Assembly (NCBI GenBank): GCA_002426015.1
Contig: DINS01000004.1
Location: forward strand, 194,001-258,000
Direction: 5' to 3'
DNA: 64,000 bases
Source of the DNA: Flavobacteriaceae bacterium UBA5534
GTDB lineage: Bacteria; Bacteroidota; Bacteroidia; Flavobacteriales; Flavobacteriaceae
The position numbers were made by a program, and so were the translations under genes. This document shows positions 43,530-51,879 of the stretch, piece after piece. The notes beneath the pieces were generated by a model. That model had not been told where the DNA came from. It saw only the letters and a program-made list of their open reading frames with translations, and did no database searches. How positions within the stretch are numbered: position 1 is the first letter of the stretch; every line of letters starts with the position of its first letter.

Positions 43530-44549
43530 ATGAAAATAATAGTACCAATGGCAGGACGAGGTTCTCGACTGCGTCCACATACACTTACAATCCCAAAACC
43601 CTTGATTCCTGTTGCAGGGCAACCTATCGTGCATCGATTGGTAAAGGATATTGTAAAAGTACTCAACCAACCTATTGACGAAATTGCCTTTATTCTTGGC
43701 GACCCAGCGTTTTTTGGTGATGATGTTGTAAAAAGTTTAACGCAATTGGCAGAAGGCTTAGGAGCAAAAGCATCCATTTACCGCCAAGACCAACCACTTG
43801 GTACAGGTCACGCTATTATGTGTGCCAAAGAGTCATTGTCAGGACCAGCAGTCATTGCTTATGCAGACACCTTGATAAGAGCTGATTTTAACCTCGACCC
43901 AGAAGCTGATGCAGTTATTTGGGTTAAGCAAGTGGACCAACCAGAAGCATATGGCGTTGTAAAGCTAAATGAGAAAAATGAAATCGTTGAGTTGGTCGAA
44001 AAGCCCAAAGAATTTATAAGTGATCTAGCAGTCATTGGGATATACTACTTTAAAGATGTGAGCGTTCTTAAACAAGAATTGCAATACATATTGGATAACA
44101 ACATCGTCAATGGTGGCGAATATCAAATAAATGATGGCATCAAAGGGATGATGTCTAAAGGAATGATATTTAAAACTGGTGAGGTTGATGAATGGATGGA
44201 TTGTGGCAATAAAGCAGTAACCGTTGAAACCAATACCAGAATGTTAGGATTTTTGCAAGCAGATGGCGATGAGCAAATGATCGCTTCATCTGTAAAACTG
44301 GATAATTCAAAAATTATTGAACCCTGTTATATTGGCGAAAACGTGATGATAAACAATTCTACAATTGGACCAAATGTGTCTATTGGCAGTAATTGTATAT
44401 TGAGCGATGTAACCGTTAAAAATAGCCTAATTCAAAACCATAACACTATAAAAAACGCTAATTTAGACCAGGCAATGATTGGTAATCATGTGCATTATGA
44501 TGGAAACTTTAAAACCATTAGTATTGGAGATTACTCGGTCTTGGAATAA
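43530..44549 (+). CDS. Sugar-phosphate nucleotidyltransferase with C-terminal left-handed beta-helix
   Basis: The 339-residue enzyme begins with MKIIVPMAGRGSRLRPHTLT and PKPLIPVAGQPI, the nucleotide-binding signature of the glucose-1-phosphate thymidylyl/uridylyl/guanylyl transferases. The N-terminal Rossmann-like domain runs to about residue 240; the tail (about residues 265-339) contains hexapeptide-type repeats (IGENVMINNSTIGPNVSIGS). The sugar and nucleotide are not fixed by the motifs. Bacteroidota genomes carry it in this envelope cluster. Confidence 0.87.
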   Translation: MKIIVPMAGRGSRLRPHTLTIPKPLIPVAGQPIVHRLVKDIVKVLNQPIDEIAFILGDPAFFGDDVVKSLTQLAEGLGAKASIYRQDQPLGTGHAIMCAKESLSGPAVIAYADTLIRADFNLDPEADAVIWVKQVDQPEAYGVVKLNEKNEIVELVEKPKEFISDLAVIGIYYFKDVSVLKQELQYILDNNIVNGGEYQINDGIKGMMSKGMIFKTGEVDEWMDCGNKAVTVETNTRMLGFLQADGDEQMIASSVKLDNSKIIEPCYIGENVMINNSTIGPNVSIGSNCILSDVTVKNSLIQNHNTIKNANLDQAMIGNHVHYDGNFKTISIGDYSVLE

Positions 44550-44564
44550 AATTTGATTAATGAT

Positions 44565-44593
44565 TGTCATGTCGAGCAAAAAGCGAGACATCA
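44565..44593. repeat. Interspersed TGTCATGTCGAGC...CGAGACATC repeat
   Basis: This stretch matches, with a shortened core, the well-known short palindromic repeat of marine Flavobacteria that reads TGTCATGTCGAGCGCAGTCGAGACATC. It lies between the nucleotidyltransferase and the TPR gene and happens to contain an ATG in frame with the latter. Confidence 0.6.
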
Positions 44594-44601
44594 CACACTA
44601 T

Positions 44602-45966
44602 ATGAAACACAAACTAAACATATGGTTTTTCATATTCGGAATGATTTTCATTCCGCAGATGATTGTTGCACAAGTCGATTTTAACAAACGACCTACGGAC
44701 GATCTTGGCGATGTCGAAGATATGTTTCAAGAAAGTTTTTTTGAGGCGTTAAAACAAAAAGGAATCGAAAATTATCAACGAGCGGTTGATGCCCTTCTCA
44801 AATGTGAAAAATTGGACGATTCAAAGACGGTTGTGTATTATGAATTGGGTAAAAATTACATAGCGCTCAAAAATTTTGGTGCTGCCGAAGATGTACTTAA
44901 AAAAGCAGTATCGCGAGAACCAGAGAATGAATGGTACCTCGACGAATTATATGAGGTTTACAACCTTCAGAATGATACAGATAAAGCCATAAAAACAGTA
45001 AAGCAATTGGTGAAATATCATCCAGACTACAGACAAGATTTGGCTGAATTATATATCAAAGCAAAAAAATACAAAGACGCATTAAAAATTTTAGATGAGC
45101 TAGATGCCGAATTTGGCATTAATGCAGACAGAGATATGTTGCGCAACGAAGTTTATAATATTACTGGCAAGGATGATGACCGCATTGAAAACCTAGAAGA
45201 ACGTGTTAAAAATAACCCTGAAAACGAGGCCAACTATTTGTCTTTGATTTACAGATATAGTGAAACAGGAGATGTCAAAAAGGCCTTTTCTAAAGCAAAA
45301 GAGTTGCTTAAAATCCATCCCGAATCACGATTGGTACATTTGGCTCTTTACAAATTCTACTTGGATAACAACGAGCATCAAAATGCCATTGCCTCAATGA
45401 AAATTGTATTAAGCACACCAGAAATAAATCCAGAGGTTAAAGCAAAAGTCTTTAACGATTTTGTGAATTTTGTGGTACAGCACCCAGATTATGAAAAAGA
45501 CCTAATTGAAGTGACAGCCTTGATCGATAACGATAAAAGTGTAAAAACATTAACCGAGTTAGGCCAGTATTATTTAAAGCTCAATGATAAGCAAAAAGCA
45601 CTGCAGTATTTTGAAGAAGCATTAAAACAAGAGCCAAAAAACTTTGCTATCATCAAAGATGTGCTATTGCTGCAATTAGATTTGAATTTGGATGACAAGG
45701 TAGCTAAAAAAAGCAAAGAAACGTTAGATTTGTTTCCAGCCCAACCTATTCTTTATTTAATAAATGGTGTTGCAAATAATAAAATCAATCAATCCAAAAA
45801 TGCCATTGAAAGTCTTGAAAAAGGATTGGATTATGTCATCGATGACCCAAAAATGGAAAGCGATTTTTACACACAGTTGAGCATAGCTTACAAGCAGGTT
45901 AATAATAATACCAAATCACAAGCGTTTGCTAAAAAAGCAGAAGCATTAATCAAAGAGCAACAATGA
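44602..45966 (+). CDS. TPR-repeat protein, periplasmic
   Basis: The 454-residue protein has a signal peptide when started at ATG 44602 (MKHKLNIWFFIFGMIFIPQM, cleavage after VAQ). An in-frame ATG at 44560 would add 14 residues from an interspersed repeat before the signal peptide and is therefore unlikely. The body is many tetratricopeptide-type repeats (KTVVYYELGKNYIALKNFGA, KALQYFEEALKQEPKNFAII). The gene overlaps the DUF4292 lipoprotein gene by 4 bases (ATGA-type), which in turn overlaps the EnvC-like gene, so all three are coupled. Suggested role: scaffold in envelope biogenesis. Confidence 0.8.
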   Translation: MKHKLNIWFFIFGMIFIPQMIVAQVDFNKRPTDDLGDVEDMFQESFFEALKQKGIENYQRAVDALLKCEKLDDSKTVVYYELGKNYIALKNFGAAEDVLKKAVSREPENEWYLDELYEVYNLQNDTDKAIKTVKQLVKYHPDYRQDLAELYIKAKKYKDALKILDELDAEFGINADRDMLRNEVYNITGKDDDRIENLEERVKNNPENEANYLSLIYRYSETGDVKKAFSKAKELLKIHPESRLVHLALYKFYLDNNEHQNAIASMKIVLSTPEINPEVKAKVFNDFVNFVVQHPDYEKDLIEVTALIDNDKSVKTLTELGQYYLKLNDKQKALQYFEEALKQEPKNFAIIKDVLLLQLDLNLDDKVAKKSKETLDLFPAQPILYLINGVANNKINQSKNAIESLEKGLDYVIDDPKMESDFYTQLSIAYKQVNNNTKSQAFAKKAEALIKEQQ

Positions 45967-46736
45967 CCAATAAAAGTTTTGCAATACTTATCTTAATTTT
46001 TAGTGTTGTTGTGGGTTGTAAATCGACCAAAAGCCTCACCTCTGAAGGTGTTGTTAAAGATAACACAACATCCAAACAACTTATTAAGGAAAATAAAAAA
46101 CAGGAAGCCAAATTCAAAACCCTTCAAGCCAAAGTAAAAATCGATTATACTGAAGGGACAAGCACCAAAGGTGTCACTGTTACTTTGCGAATAGAAAAAG
46201 ATAAAACCATTTGGTTGAGCGCTCCATTTGCAACGGCAAGAGTGATGATTACACCAGATAAGGTCAGTTACTACAATAAATTGTCTAATGAGTTTTTTGA
46301 AGGAGACTTCTCTTTGTTGACTGAACTTTTAGGGACAGAGTTAGATTTTCATAACATTCAAAATTTATTACTTGGCGAAGCACTTTTCGATTTAAACGAA
46401 GGCACTTATACGGCATCAACCAATGAAACCTCATATATTTTAGCACCAAAAAATCAAAATGCATTGTTTGAGATTTTTTATTTGTTGAATCCAGGCCATT
46501 TCAAAGTCGATTCGCAACAACTATCACAACCACTCAAAAAACGCTTTTTAGAAATCGATTATAAAACATATCAATTGGTAGATAATCAAATATTTCCAGA
46601 ACTCATAAAGCTAATCGCTGTTGAAGACAATGAGGAAATATTGATTGAACTAGAACTAAAATCCATCAACCTTAATGAAGATATTCGTTTTCCTTTTGAC
46701 ATTCCTTCAGGCTATAAAGAAATTGTAATTAAATGA
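45963..46736 (+). CDS. DUF4292 lipoprotein (LolB/LolA-like fold)
   Basis: The 257-residue protein has a lipobox VVVGCKS (Cys about residue 19) and a beta-rich body that fits DUF4292: FKTLQAKVKIDYTEG, VTVTLRIEKDKTIWLSAPF and FPFDIPSGYKEIVIK. The arrangement of strands recalls lipoprotein-carrier folds of the LolA/LolB type, which is an inference. It is coupled by 4-base overlaps with the TPR gene upstream and with the EnvC-like gene downstream. Confidence 0.82.
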   Translation: MTNKSFAILILIFSVVVGCKSTKSLTSEGVVKDNTTSKQLIKENKKQEAKFKTLQAKVKIDYTEGTSTKGVTVTLRIEKDKTIWLSAPFATARVMITPDKVSYYNKLSNEFFEGDFSLLTELLGTELDFHNIQNLLLGEALFDLNEGTYTASTNETSYILAPKNQNALFEIFYLLNPGHFKVDSQQLSQPLKKRFLEIDYKTYQLVDNQIFPELIKLIAVEDNEEILIELELKSINLNEDIRFPFDIPSGYKEIVIK

Positions 46737-47989
46737 AAAGTCAGCAACCCGTTTATATGATTCTTTGTTTTGTGATGCTCTTTAGTGTCACCAGTAGTTT
46801 TTCCCAAAGCAAAAAACAACAAGAATTAGAACAGAGACGACAAGAAATATTAAAAGAAATTCAGCAAATCAACAATTTGCTTTTTGCCAATAAAAAGAAG
46901 GAAAAATCAATAGTTTCAGTTGTTGAAGATTTGAATTATAAGGTCAAAGTGCGCCAAAATTTGATAAAGATCACCAACGACCAAGCCAATTTATTAACCC
47001 GAGAAATCAACGATAACCAAAAGCAAATTTCCAATCTGCGAAGTCAACTTGAAGCACTCAAGGAAGATTATGCAGCTATGGTCGTTAAGTCCTATAAAAG
47101 CAAGTCAGAGCAAAGCAGAGTCATGTTTTTATTGTCTTCAGAAAATTTCAAACAAGCTTATAAGCGTTTGCAATACATTAGGCAATATACCAAATATCAA
47201 GAGCAGCAAGGAGAAGAAATTAAGGACAAAACCCAAAAGCTACAGGAGCTCAACACATCATTGCTTCAGCAAAAAAAAGATAAAGAACGATTGATTGAAG
47301 AAAATAGAATTGCAAAGAAGAAACTCGAAGAAGATGTTAAAGAACACCAACAGTTGGTCGCATCCATTAGAAAGGATTTAAGTAAATATTCCGCTCAAGT
47401 AAAAACCAAGCAGCAAGAAGCCGATAGAATTGACAAGGAAATTGACCGATTAATCAAGGAAGCCATAGCTGAAGCCAATAGAAAGGCAAATAGCGGCAAT
47501 ACGACTGCAACTACCACAAAATCATCATCAGGTTTTGCATTGACACCAGAGGCAAAGGTTTTATCAGCAAATTTTGAATCCAACAAAGGAAAATTATCTT
47601 GGCCTGTTGAAAAAGGCGTTGTCAAGATGCGTTATGGCACACAACCATCACCAATTGATCCTTCAATAACAATACAGAGCAATGGTGTGCGTATAGCGAC
47701 GGAAAAAGGCGAAAAAGTAAGGGCTGTTTTTGATGGAACAGTTACAGGTATCATCTCAAGTAAAACAGGGAATCCTACGGTTTTAATACAACATGGTAAC
47801 TATTTTACAGCCTATAAGAACTTATCTAAAGTGTATGTCAAAAAAGGAGATAAAGTCAGTACCAAGCAGTTTATTGGAGAGGTCTTTACAGATTATAACA
47901 ATGACACTATTTTAAGTTTTAGTCTTTTTAAAGTGGTTTCAGGGGATTCTCAAACACAAGATCCTGCAGGCTGGATTTATAAAATGTAA
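46733..47989 (+). CDS. Murein hydrolase activator EnvC-like (degenerate LytM/M23 domain)
   Basis: The 418-residue protein has a signal peptide, a long coiled coil (about residues 28-255, Lys/Gln/Glu-rich) and a C-terminal M23-type domain (about residues 285-418). The zinc ligands are missing: the HxGxD motif reads SNGVRIATEKGEK and the usual HLHFE reads LSFSLF. It therefore cannot cut peptidoglycan and should activate a hydrolase, as EnvC does for AmiA/B. It is the last gene of the TPR-DUF4292-EnvC run. The 107-base region after it contains no clear terminator. Confidence 0.87.
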   Translation: MKSQQPVYMILCFVMLFSVTSSFSQSKKQQELEQRRQEILKEIQQINNLLFANKKKEKSIVSVVEDLNYKVKVRQNLIKITNDQANLLTREINDNQKQISNLRSQLEALKEDYAAMVVKSYKSKSEQSRVMFLLSSENFKQAYKRLQYIRQYTKYQEQQGEEIKDKTQKLQELNTSLLQQKKDKERLIEENRIAKKKLEEDVKEHQQLVASIRKDLSKYSAQVKTKQQEADRIDKEIDRLIKEAIAEANRKANSGNTTATTTKSSSGFALTPEAKVLSANFESNKGKLSWPVEKGVVKMRYGTQPSPIDPSITIQSNGVRIATEKGEKVRAVFDGTVTGIISSKTGNPTVLIQHGNYFTAYKNLSKVYVKKGDKVSTKQFIGEVFTDYNNDTILSFSLFKVVSGDSQTQDPAGWIYKM

Positions 47990-48047
47990 AATTCGTTCAA
48001 AATAGAAGATTCACGGATACAAAATTAAAATGAGAATCAATGGTTAA

Positions 48048-48060
48048 GGCAGGAATCTCA
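48048..48060. repeat. Half-copy of the CAGGAATCTCA repeat
   Basis: GGCAGGAATCTCA in the spacer between the convergent EnvC-like and thioesterase genes repeats 25927-25940. TCTCATTT (48056-48063) can pair with AAATGAGA (48028-48035), but the loop is 20 bases and no T-run follows. Confidence 0.4.
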
Positions 48061-48096
48061 TTTGAAACATAGAAATCATTTGAAGAAATTGATGCT

Positions 48097-48606
48097 TTAA
48101 GAAAACAATGCCTTCAACTCCGTAGCATCATTGGGTTTCATTTTGCCAGCCAACACCAAGCTCAATTGCTTACGACGCAAAGCGGCATCATAACGTTGTT
48201 GCTCTAGCTCGGTTTCAGGAGAAATTTCTGGAACAGTCGTAGGACGACCCGTTTCATCGACAGCAACAAATGTGTAGATAGCCTCATTAGCCTTATCTCT
48301 TAAGCCAGATTCTCTATCTTCTATCCATACATCCAAAAACACCTCCATAGATGTTTTGAAAGCTCTTGACACCTTTGCTTCTACAGTCACAACACTACCC
48401 AAAGGCACAGAGCGATTAAAGGCAACGTGATTGACTGATGCAGTGACCACAATTCGACGCGAATGACGACGTGCAGCAATACTTGCACATCTATCCATAC
48501 GAGCCAACAATTCACCACCAAATAAATTATTTAACGGATTGGTTTCGCTTGGCAATACCAAGTCGGTCATAATGGTTTTGGATTGTTCAGGAGTTTTTGC
48601 TTGCAT
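48097..48606 (-). CDS. Acyl-CoA thioesterase (hotdog fold, YciA-like)
   Basis: The 169-residue thioesterase has the hotdog-domain blocks TNPLNNLFGGELLARMDRCA (about residue 18; the catalytic acid is in this helix), VVTASVNHVAFNRSVPLGS and VTVEAKVSRAFKTSMEVFLD. It hydrolyses fatty acyl-CoA to free acid and CoA. Length is that of the YciA/BACH group. The gene stands alone, with a matching -7 promoter element upstream. Confidence 0.87.
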   Translation of the reverse strand: MQAKTPEQSKTIMTDLVLPSETNPLNNLFGGELLARMDRCASIAARRHSRRIVVTASVNHVAFNRSVPLGSVVTVEAKVSRAFKTSMEVFLDVWIEDRESGLRDKANEAIYTFVAVDETGRPTTVPEISPETELEQQRYDAALRRKQLSLVLAGKMKPNDATELKALFS

Positions 48607-48628
48607 CAGTCATTCATTTAATGAGGTG

Positions 48629-48636
48629 CAAAGGTA
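48629..48636 (-). promoter_or_regulatory. -7 promoter element for the thioesterase gene
   Basis: TACCTTTG on the minus strand fits TAnnTTTG; the leader to the start codon is 22 bases. The -33 half is not obvious. Confidence 0.5.
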
Positions 48637-48668
48637 AGGTGCTTTTAAAAACTAATGAAAGAAAAGAA

Positions 48669-49607
48669 TTAATTTAATTCGCGCACTAACAACCAAGCAT
48701 CAGGATTGTGGTTATTACGTATTTGGCGCAAGTTTTTCATTGCTTCATCAACCGATTCATAAGATTCATAAACCACTTCATGAAGGCCATATTTATTTGC
48801 TCCAATACTTCGTGCTTTATAGCCAAGTGCCTTTAATTGCTCTACTTTGGTGTTGGAATTCTCTTCAACTCGATATGCACCAGCAACAATATGATACTTT
48901 CCAGTTTGTTTGTCAACAAACAATGTCGCGGCTGGTAAAGGGTTGTCAATAATAAATGTCGCTTCCTGTACTTTAGAGTCCAATTGCTCATTGGCTTCTT
49001 CTTGTGCTATTTGATTGTGTGTTTCTATTTTATTGACATAATAATTAGAAGCCACAAAACCTCCAAGAGTTAGGGCGATGACAGCAACAGCAGCATATTT
49101 TAAGTACGGACGAGCCTTACGTTTTTCTGGAGTGATGGTTAACGGAATTGCTTTTTCAATGGTTTCAACAGTCTCTTTATACACCTCTCTATTTACCGCA
49201 GGAGATACAAACTGTGACAATCCAAAAGCATCGGTTAAATAATTGATATGATAAGAAGGTTCAAAAACAATTTTATCTTCACTGTTAAGCATTAAGTCAC
49301 CTATATTTTGAAACGTAAGCGTTTCGCCTTCTACCAAATACGATTTTATAGACTTAACATACTTGCTTATTTTTTGAACAGCAACTTCATAAGGAATCTT
49401 TTCAATTTCAGCAATATAACTCGCTAACAAACCATCATTGTTCTGTAATTGTTCATTAAAAGACAAAACTTTTTTTGGTGGGTAAAATGAGTTTGTAGAG
49501 TCGTGCACTTTTGCCGACACTCGGTTGGTCAAAAAAGCACCAAATTCGGGTATCGTTACGCAGTCGTAACGGTATAATAAATCGCTGATGTAAGTTTCTA
49601 ATTGCAT
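48669..49607 (-). CDS. SPOR-domain protein with N-terminal HU-CCDC81-type domain
   Basis: The 312-residue protein begins METYISDLLYRYDCVTIPEFGAFL-like (MQLETYISDLLYRYDCVTIP), the HU-like CCDC81 module of Bacteroidota envelope proteins (residues 1-120, two halves). One membrane helix (about residues 172-192, YLKYAAVAVIALTLGGFVAS) leads to a C-terminal SPOR domain (about residues 230-312, YHIVAGAYRVEENSNTKVEQ) that binds denuded septal glycan. It probably links cytoplasmic DNA or cytoskeleton to septal peptidoglycan. Confidence 0.85.
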   Translation of the reverse strand: MQLETYISDLLYRYDCVTIPEFGAFLTNRVSAKVHDSTNSFYPPKKVLSFNEQLQNNDGLLASYIAEIEKIPYEVAVQKISKYVKSIKSYLVEGETLTFQNIGDLMLNSEDKIVFEPSYHINYLTDAFGLSQFVSPAVNREVYKETVETIEKAIPLTITPEKRKARPYLKYAAVAVIALTLGGFVASNYYVNKIETHNQIAQEEANEQLDSKVQEATFIIDNPLPAATLFVDKQTGKYHIVAGAYRVEENSNTKVEQLKALGYKARSIGANKYGLHEVVYESYESVDEAMKNLRQIRNNHNPDAWLLVRELN

Positions 49608-49612
49608 TGAAA

Positions 49613-49620
49613 CAAAGTTA
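49613..49620 (-). promoter_or_regulatory. -7 promoter element very close to the SPOR gene start
   Basis: TAACTTTG on the minus strand is an exact TAnnTTTG and ends 5 bases before the start codon, so the predicted transcript start falls on or near the ATG (leaderless candidate). Confidence 0.45.
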
Positions 49621-49711
49621 AAAATTTTTGATTTGGAATGAAATTTAAGCCTGACTATTTATTAACATTGTAGAGATTTTATTTTTCAGACTTCATAATC
49701 AGTATACTATA

Positions 49712-50815
49712 ATGACAGAACAGGACTTACTTTATGTATTAGCACTTCAAAACGTGTCCAAAATAGGTGATATTACTGCTAAAAAATTAATCAGTCATTG
49801 TGGTTCTGCGGAAGCAATTTTTAAAGAAAAGAAATCAAACCTTCTTAAAATAGATGGTATTGGTACTTCAACCATTAGCGATGTGTTTGGTAAGTACCAT
49901 GTTGAGGCTGCCGAAAGTGAGTTGAAGTTCATAAAGAACAACGATATTGAATGTCTTTATTTTATGGACAAAAATTATCCAGAAAAATTGAAACACTGCA
50001 TTGATGGCCCTATTTTACTTTTTCAATCGGGTAATGTCGATTTAAAAAAGCAACGTATCATCAGTATTGTTGGTACTCGAAAAGTCACGACCTATGGTAT
50101 CGCTTTTTGTGAACAATTGGTAGAACAGTTATCGGTTTTTAATCCAGTGATAGTTTCAGGATTTGCTTACGGAACAGATATTACAGCTCAAAAAGCCGCC
50201 TTAAAGAACAACTTACAAACAGTTGGATGTTTGGCGCATGGATTGAATCAAGTGTATCCAAAAGTGCATAAAAAATACGTGTTAGAAATTGAAAAAAACG
50301 GTGGGTTTTTGACCGAATTTTGGAGCACGTCCAATCCTGACAGAGAGAATTTTTTAAAACGCAATCGCATTATCGCAGGATTGAGTGAAGCAACAATTGT
50401 AATAGAATCGGCTGAAAAAGGAGGCAGTTTGGTCACAGCAGACATCGCTAATTCTTATAACAGAGATGTGTTTGCAGTTCCTGGCCGAATCACTGATACT
50501 CAAAGCGCTGGGTGCAATAACCTGATAAAATATCAAAAAGCACAAGTGCTGACCAACCCAATGGATGTGCCTTATATTTTGAATTGGGAATTGGAAGACG
50601 ACAAAAAACCAACCATTCAAAAACAGCTATTTGTAGAATTGGAAGACGACGAAAAGGTAATCTATAACTACTTAAAGGATAACCATCAGCAGCAATTGGA
50701 CATCATCGCTTTAGAATGCCAAATGCCTATTTACAAAATTGCTGGCGTTCTTCTAAATATGGAATTGAAAGGAGTTATAAGACCGCTTCCTGGGAAGTTG
50801 TTTGAAGTAATTTAA
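49712..50815 (+). CDS. dprA: DNA-processing protein DprA
   Basis: The 367-residue protein is a loader of RecA onto incoming single-stranded DNA during natural transformation. It has an N-terminal helix-hairpin region (residues 1-75), the Rossmann-like core with IVGTRKVTTYGIAFCEQLVE (about residue 113), VSGFAYGTDITAQKAAL and AHGLNQVYPKVHKKYV (about residue 175), FLKRNRIIAGLS and FAVPGRITDTQSAGCNNLI, plus a C-terminal winged-helix domain (about residues 300-367). The end overlaps the trpS stop by 4 bases in a convergent arrangement. Note that recA is also in this window. Confidence 0.95.
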   Translation: MTEQDLLYVLALQNVSKIGDITAKKLISHCGSAEAIFKEKKSNLLKIDGIGTSTISDVFGKYHVEAAESELKFIKNNDIECLYFMDKNYPEKLKHCIDGPILLFQSGNVDLKKQRIISIVGTRKVTTYGIAFCEQLVEQLSVFNPVIVSGFAYGTDITAQKAALKNNLQTVGCLAHGLNQVYPKVHKKYVLEIEKNGGFLTEFWSTSNPDRENFLKRNRIIAGLSEATIVIESAEKGGSLVTADIANSYNRDVFAVPGRITDTQSAGCNNLIKYQKAQVLTNPMDVPYILNWELEDDKKPTIQKQLFVELEDDEKVIYNYLKDNHQQQLDIIALECQMPIYKIAGVLLNMELKGVIRPLPGKLFEVI

Positions 50816-51780
50816 TACCCAACCTTACTTCTAACTCTTTTCAAAACATCATCAGCCACCATTCGAGCTTTTTCAACACCTATAAATAAAGCGGCATCTA
50901 TTTCGTTGAGGTTGTTCATGTAATAATGGTAACGCTCACGTTCAGTTTTAAACTTTTCTACAATCAATTCAAATAAGGCTTGCTTAGCGTGGCCATAACC
51001 ATATCCACCTTGTTCATAATTGGTTTTCATAGTTGCTATCTCTTCTTTGGAAGCCAATAAACTATAAATAGCAAAACAGTTACAGGTTTTCCAATCTTTT
51101 GGTTCCTCTAAAGGCGTGCTATCTGTTTCGATAGACATAATTTGCTTGCGCAATGGCTTGTCTTCTAAAAACATATTGATAATATTGCCTTTGCTTTTAC
51201 TCATTTTTTCGCCATCTGTTCCAGGAATGAGCATGGTGTTTTCTTGTATTTTCCCCTCTGGCAACACAAAAGTTTCTCCCATTTTTGCATGAAAACGCGA
51301 AGCGACATCACGTGTTATTTCGATATGCTGCAATTGGTCTTTCCCAACAGGAATGATTTCGGCATCATACAACAAAATATCGGCAGCCATCAACATTGGA
51401 TAGCTAAACAATCCTGCATTGACGTCTTCCAAACGATCAGCCTTATCTTTAAAGCTATGTGCCAATGTAAGACGTTGATATGGAAAAAAACAGCTTAAAT
51501 ACCAAGATAATTCAGTTACTTGAGGCACATCGCTTTGTCTGTAAAACACCGTTTTCTCAACGTCCAATCCAAAGGCCAACCAAACAGCTGCTGTAGAATA
51601 AGTGTTATGTTTCAGTGTATCAGCATCTTTTATCTGGGTTAGTGAATGCATATCTGCAATAAAGAGAAACGATTCATTATTACTATCATTTGCCATACCA
51701 ATAGCTGGTATAATGGCACCTAAAATATTTCCTAAATGTGGAGTGCCTGTACTTTGTATGCCTGTCAGTATTCTTGCCAT
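50812..51780 (-). CDS. trpS: Tryptophanyl-tRNA synthetase
   Basis: The 322-residue class I aminoacyl-tRNA synthetase charges tRNA-Trp. The N-terminus is GIQSTGTPHLGNILGAI with the HIGH-like HLGN (residues 15-18), SCFFPYQRLTLAHSFKDKAD and LMAADILLYDAEIIPVGKDQ follow, and KMSKSKGNIINM (KMSKS loop, about residue 195) lies in the C-terminal half. Length is standard. A good divergent promoter stands upstream. Confidence 0.96.
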   Translation of the reverse strand: MARILTGIQSTGTPHLGNILGAIIPAIGMANDSNNESFLFIADMHSLTQIKDADTLKHNTYSTAAVWLAFGLDVEKTVFYRQSDVPQVTELSWYLSCFFPYQRLTLAHSFKDKADRLEDVNAGLFSYPMLMAADILLYDAEIIPVGKDQLQHIEITRDVASRFHAKMGETFVLPEGKIQENTMLIPGTDGEKMSKSKGNIINMFLEDKPLRKQIMSIETDSTPLEEPKDWKTCNCFAIYSLLASKEEIATMKTNYEQGGYGYGHAKQALFELIVEKFKTERERYHYYMNNLNEIDAALFIGVEKARMVADDVLKRVRSKVGY

Positions 51781-51784
51781 AATA

Positions 51785-51806
51785 TTTCCTGCGAAAGCAG
51801 AAATCT
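51785..51806. repeat. Interspersed TTTCCTGCGAAAGCAGAAATCT palindrome
   Basis: The inverted repeat TTTCCTGC / GCAGAAA around GAAA in the trpS leader region repeats the hairpin at 39312-39333 with a few changes. It would be transcribed as part of the trpS leader. Confidence 0.5.
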
Positions 51807-51824
51807 TTTAATTAAACATCTAGA

Positions 51825-51855
51825 CAAAGGTAATTTTTTTAGCACAATAGCTCAA
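51825..51855 (-). promoter_or_regulatory. Promoter of trpS (TTG-N20-TACCTTTG)
   Basis: On the minus strand TTG (51855-51853), a 20-base spacer and TACCTTTG (51832-51825) fit the Bacteroidota consensus. The leader is about 38 bases and contains the palindromic repeat at 51785-51806. Confidence 0.65.
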
Positions 51856-51865
51856 TTAAATTGAG

Positions 51866-51873
51866 TAGATTTG
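51866..51873 (+). promoter_or_regulatory. -7 promoter element close to the acyltransferase start
   Basis: TAGATTTG matches TAnnTTTG and ends 6 bases before ATG 51880, so the transcript may begin at the start codon. It argues against the in-frame TTG at 51871 as start. No -33 TTG at the usual distance. Confidence 0.4.
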
Positions 51874-51879
51874 ACGCTT

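Noticed and set aside
43358..43777. 139-codon open frame on the minus strand
   Set aside because: Spans the end of the TPR gene and start of the nucleotidyltransferase gene in antisense; no family match and low-complexity composition.
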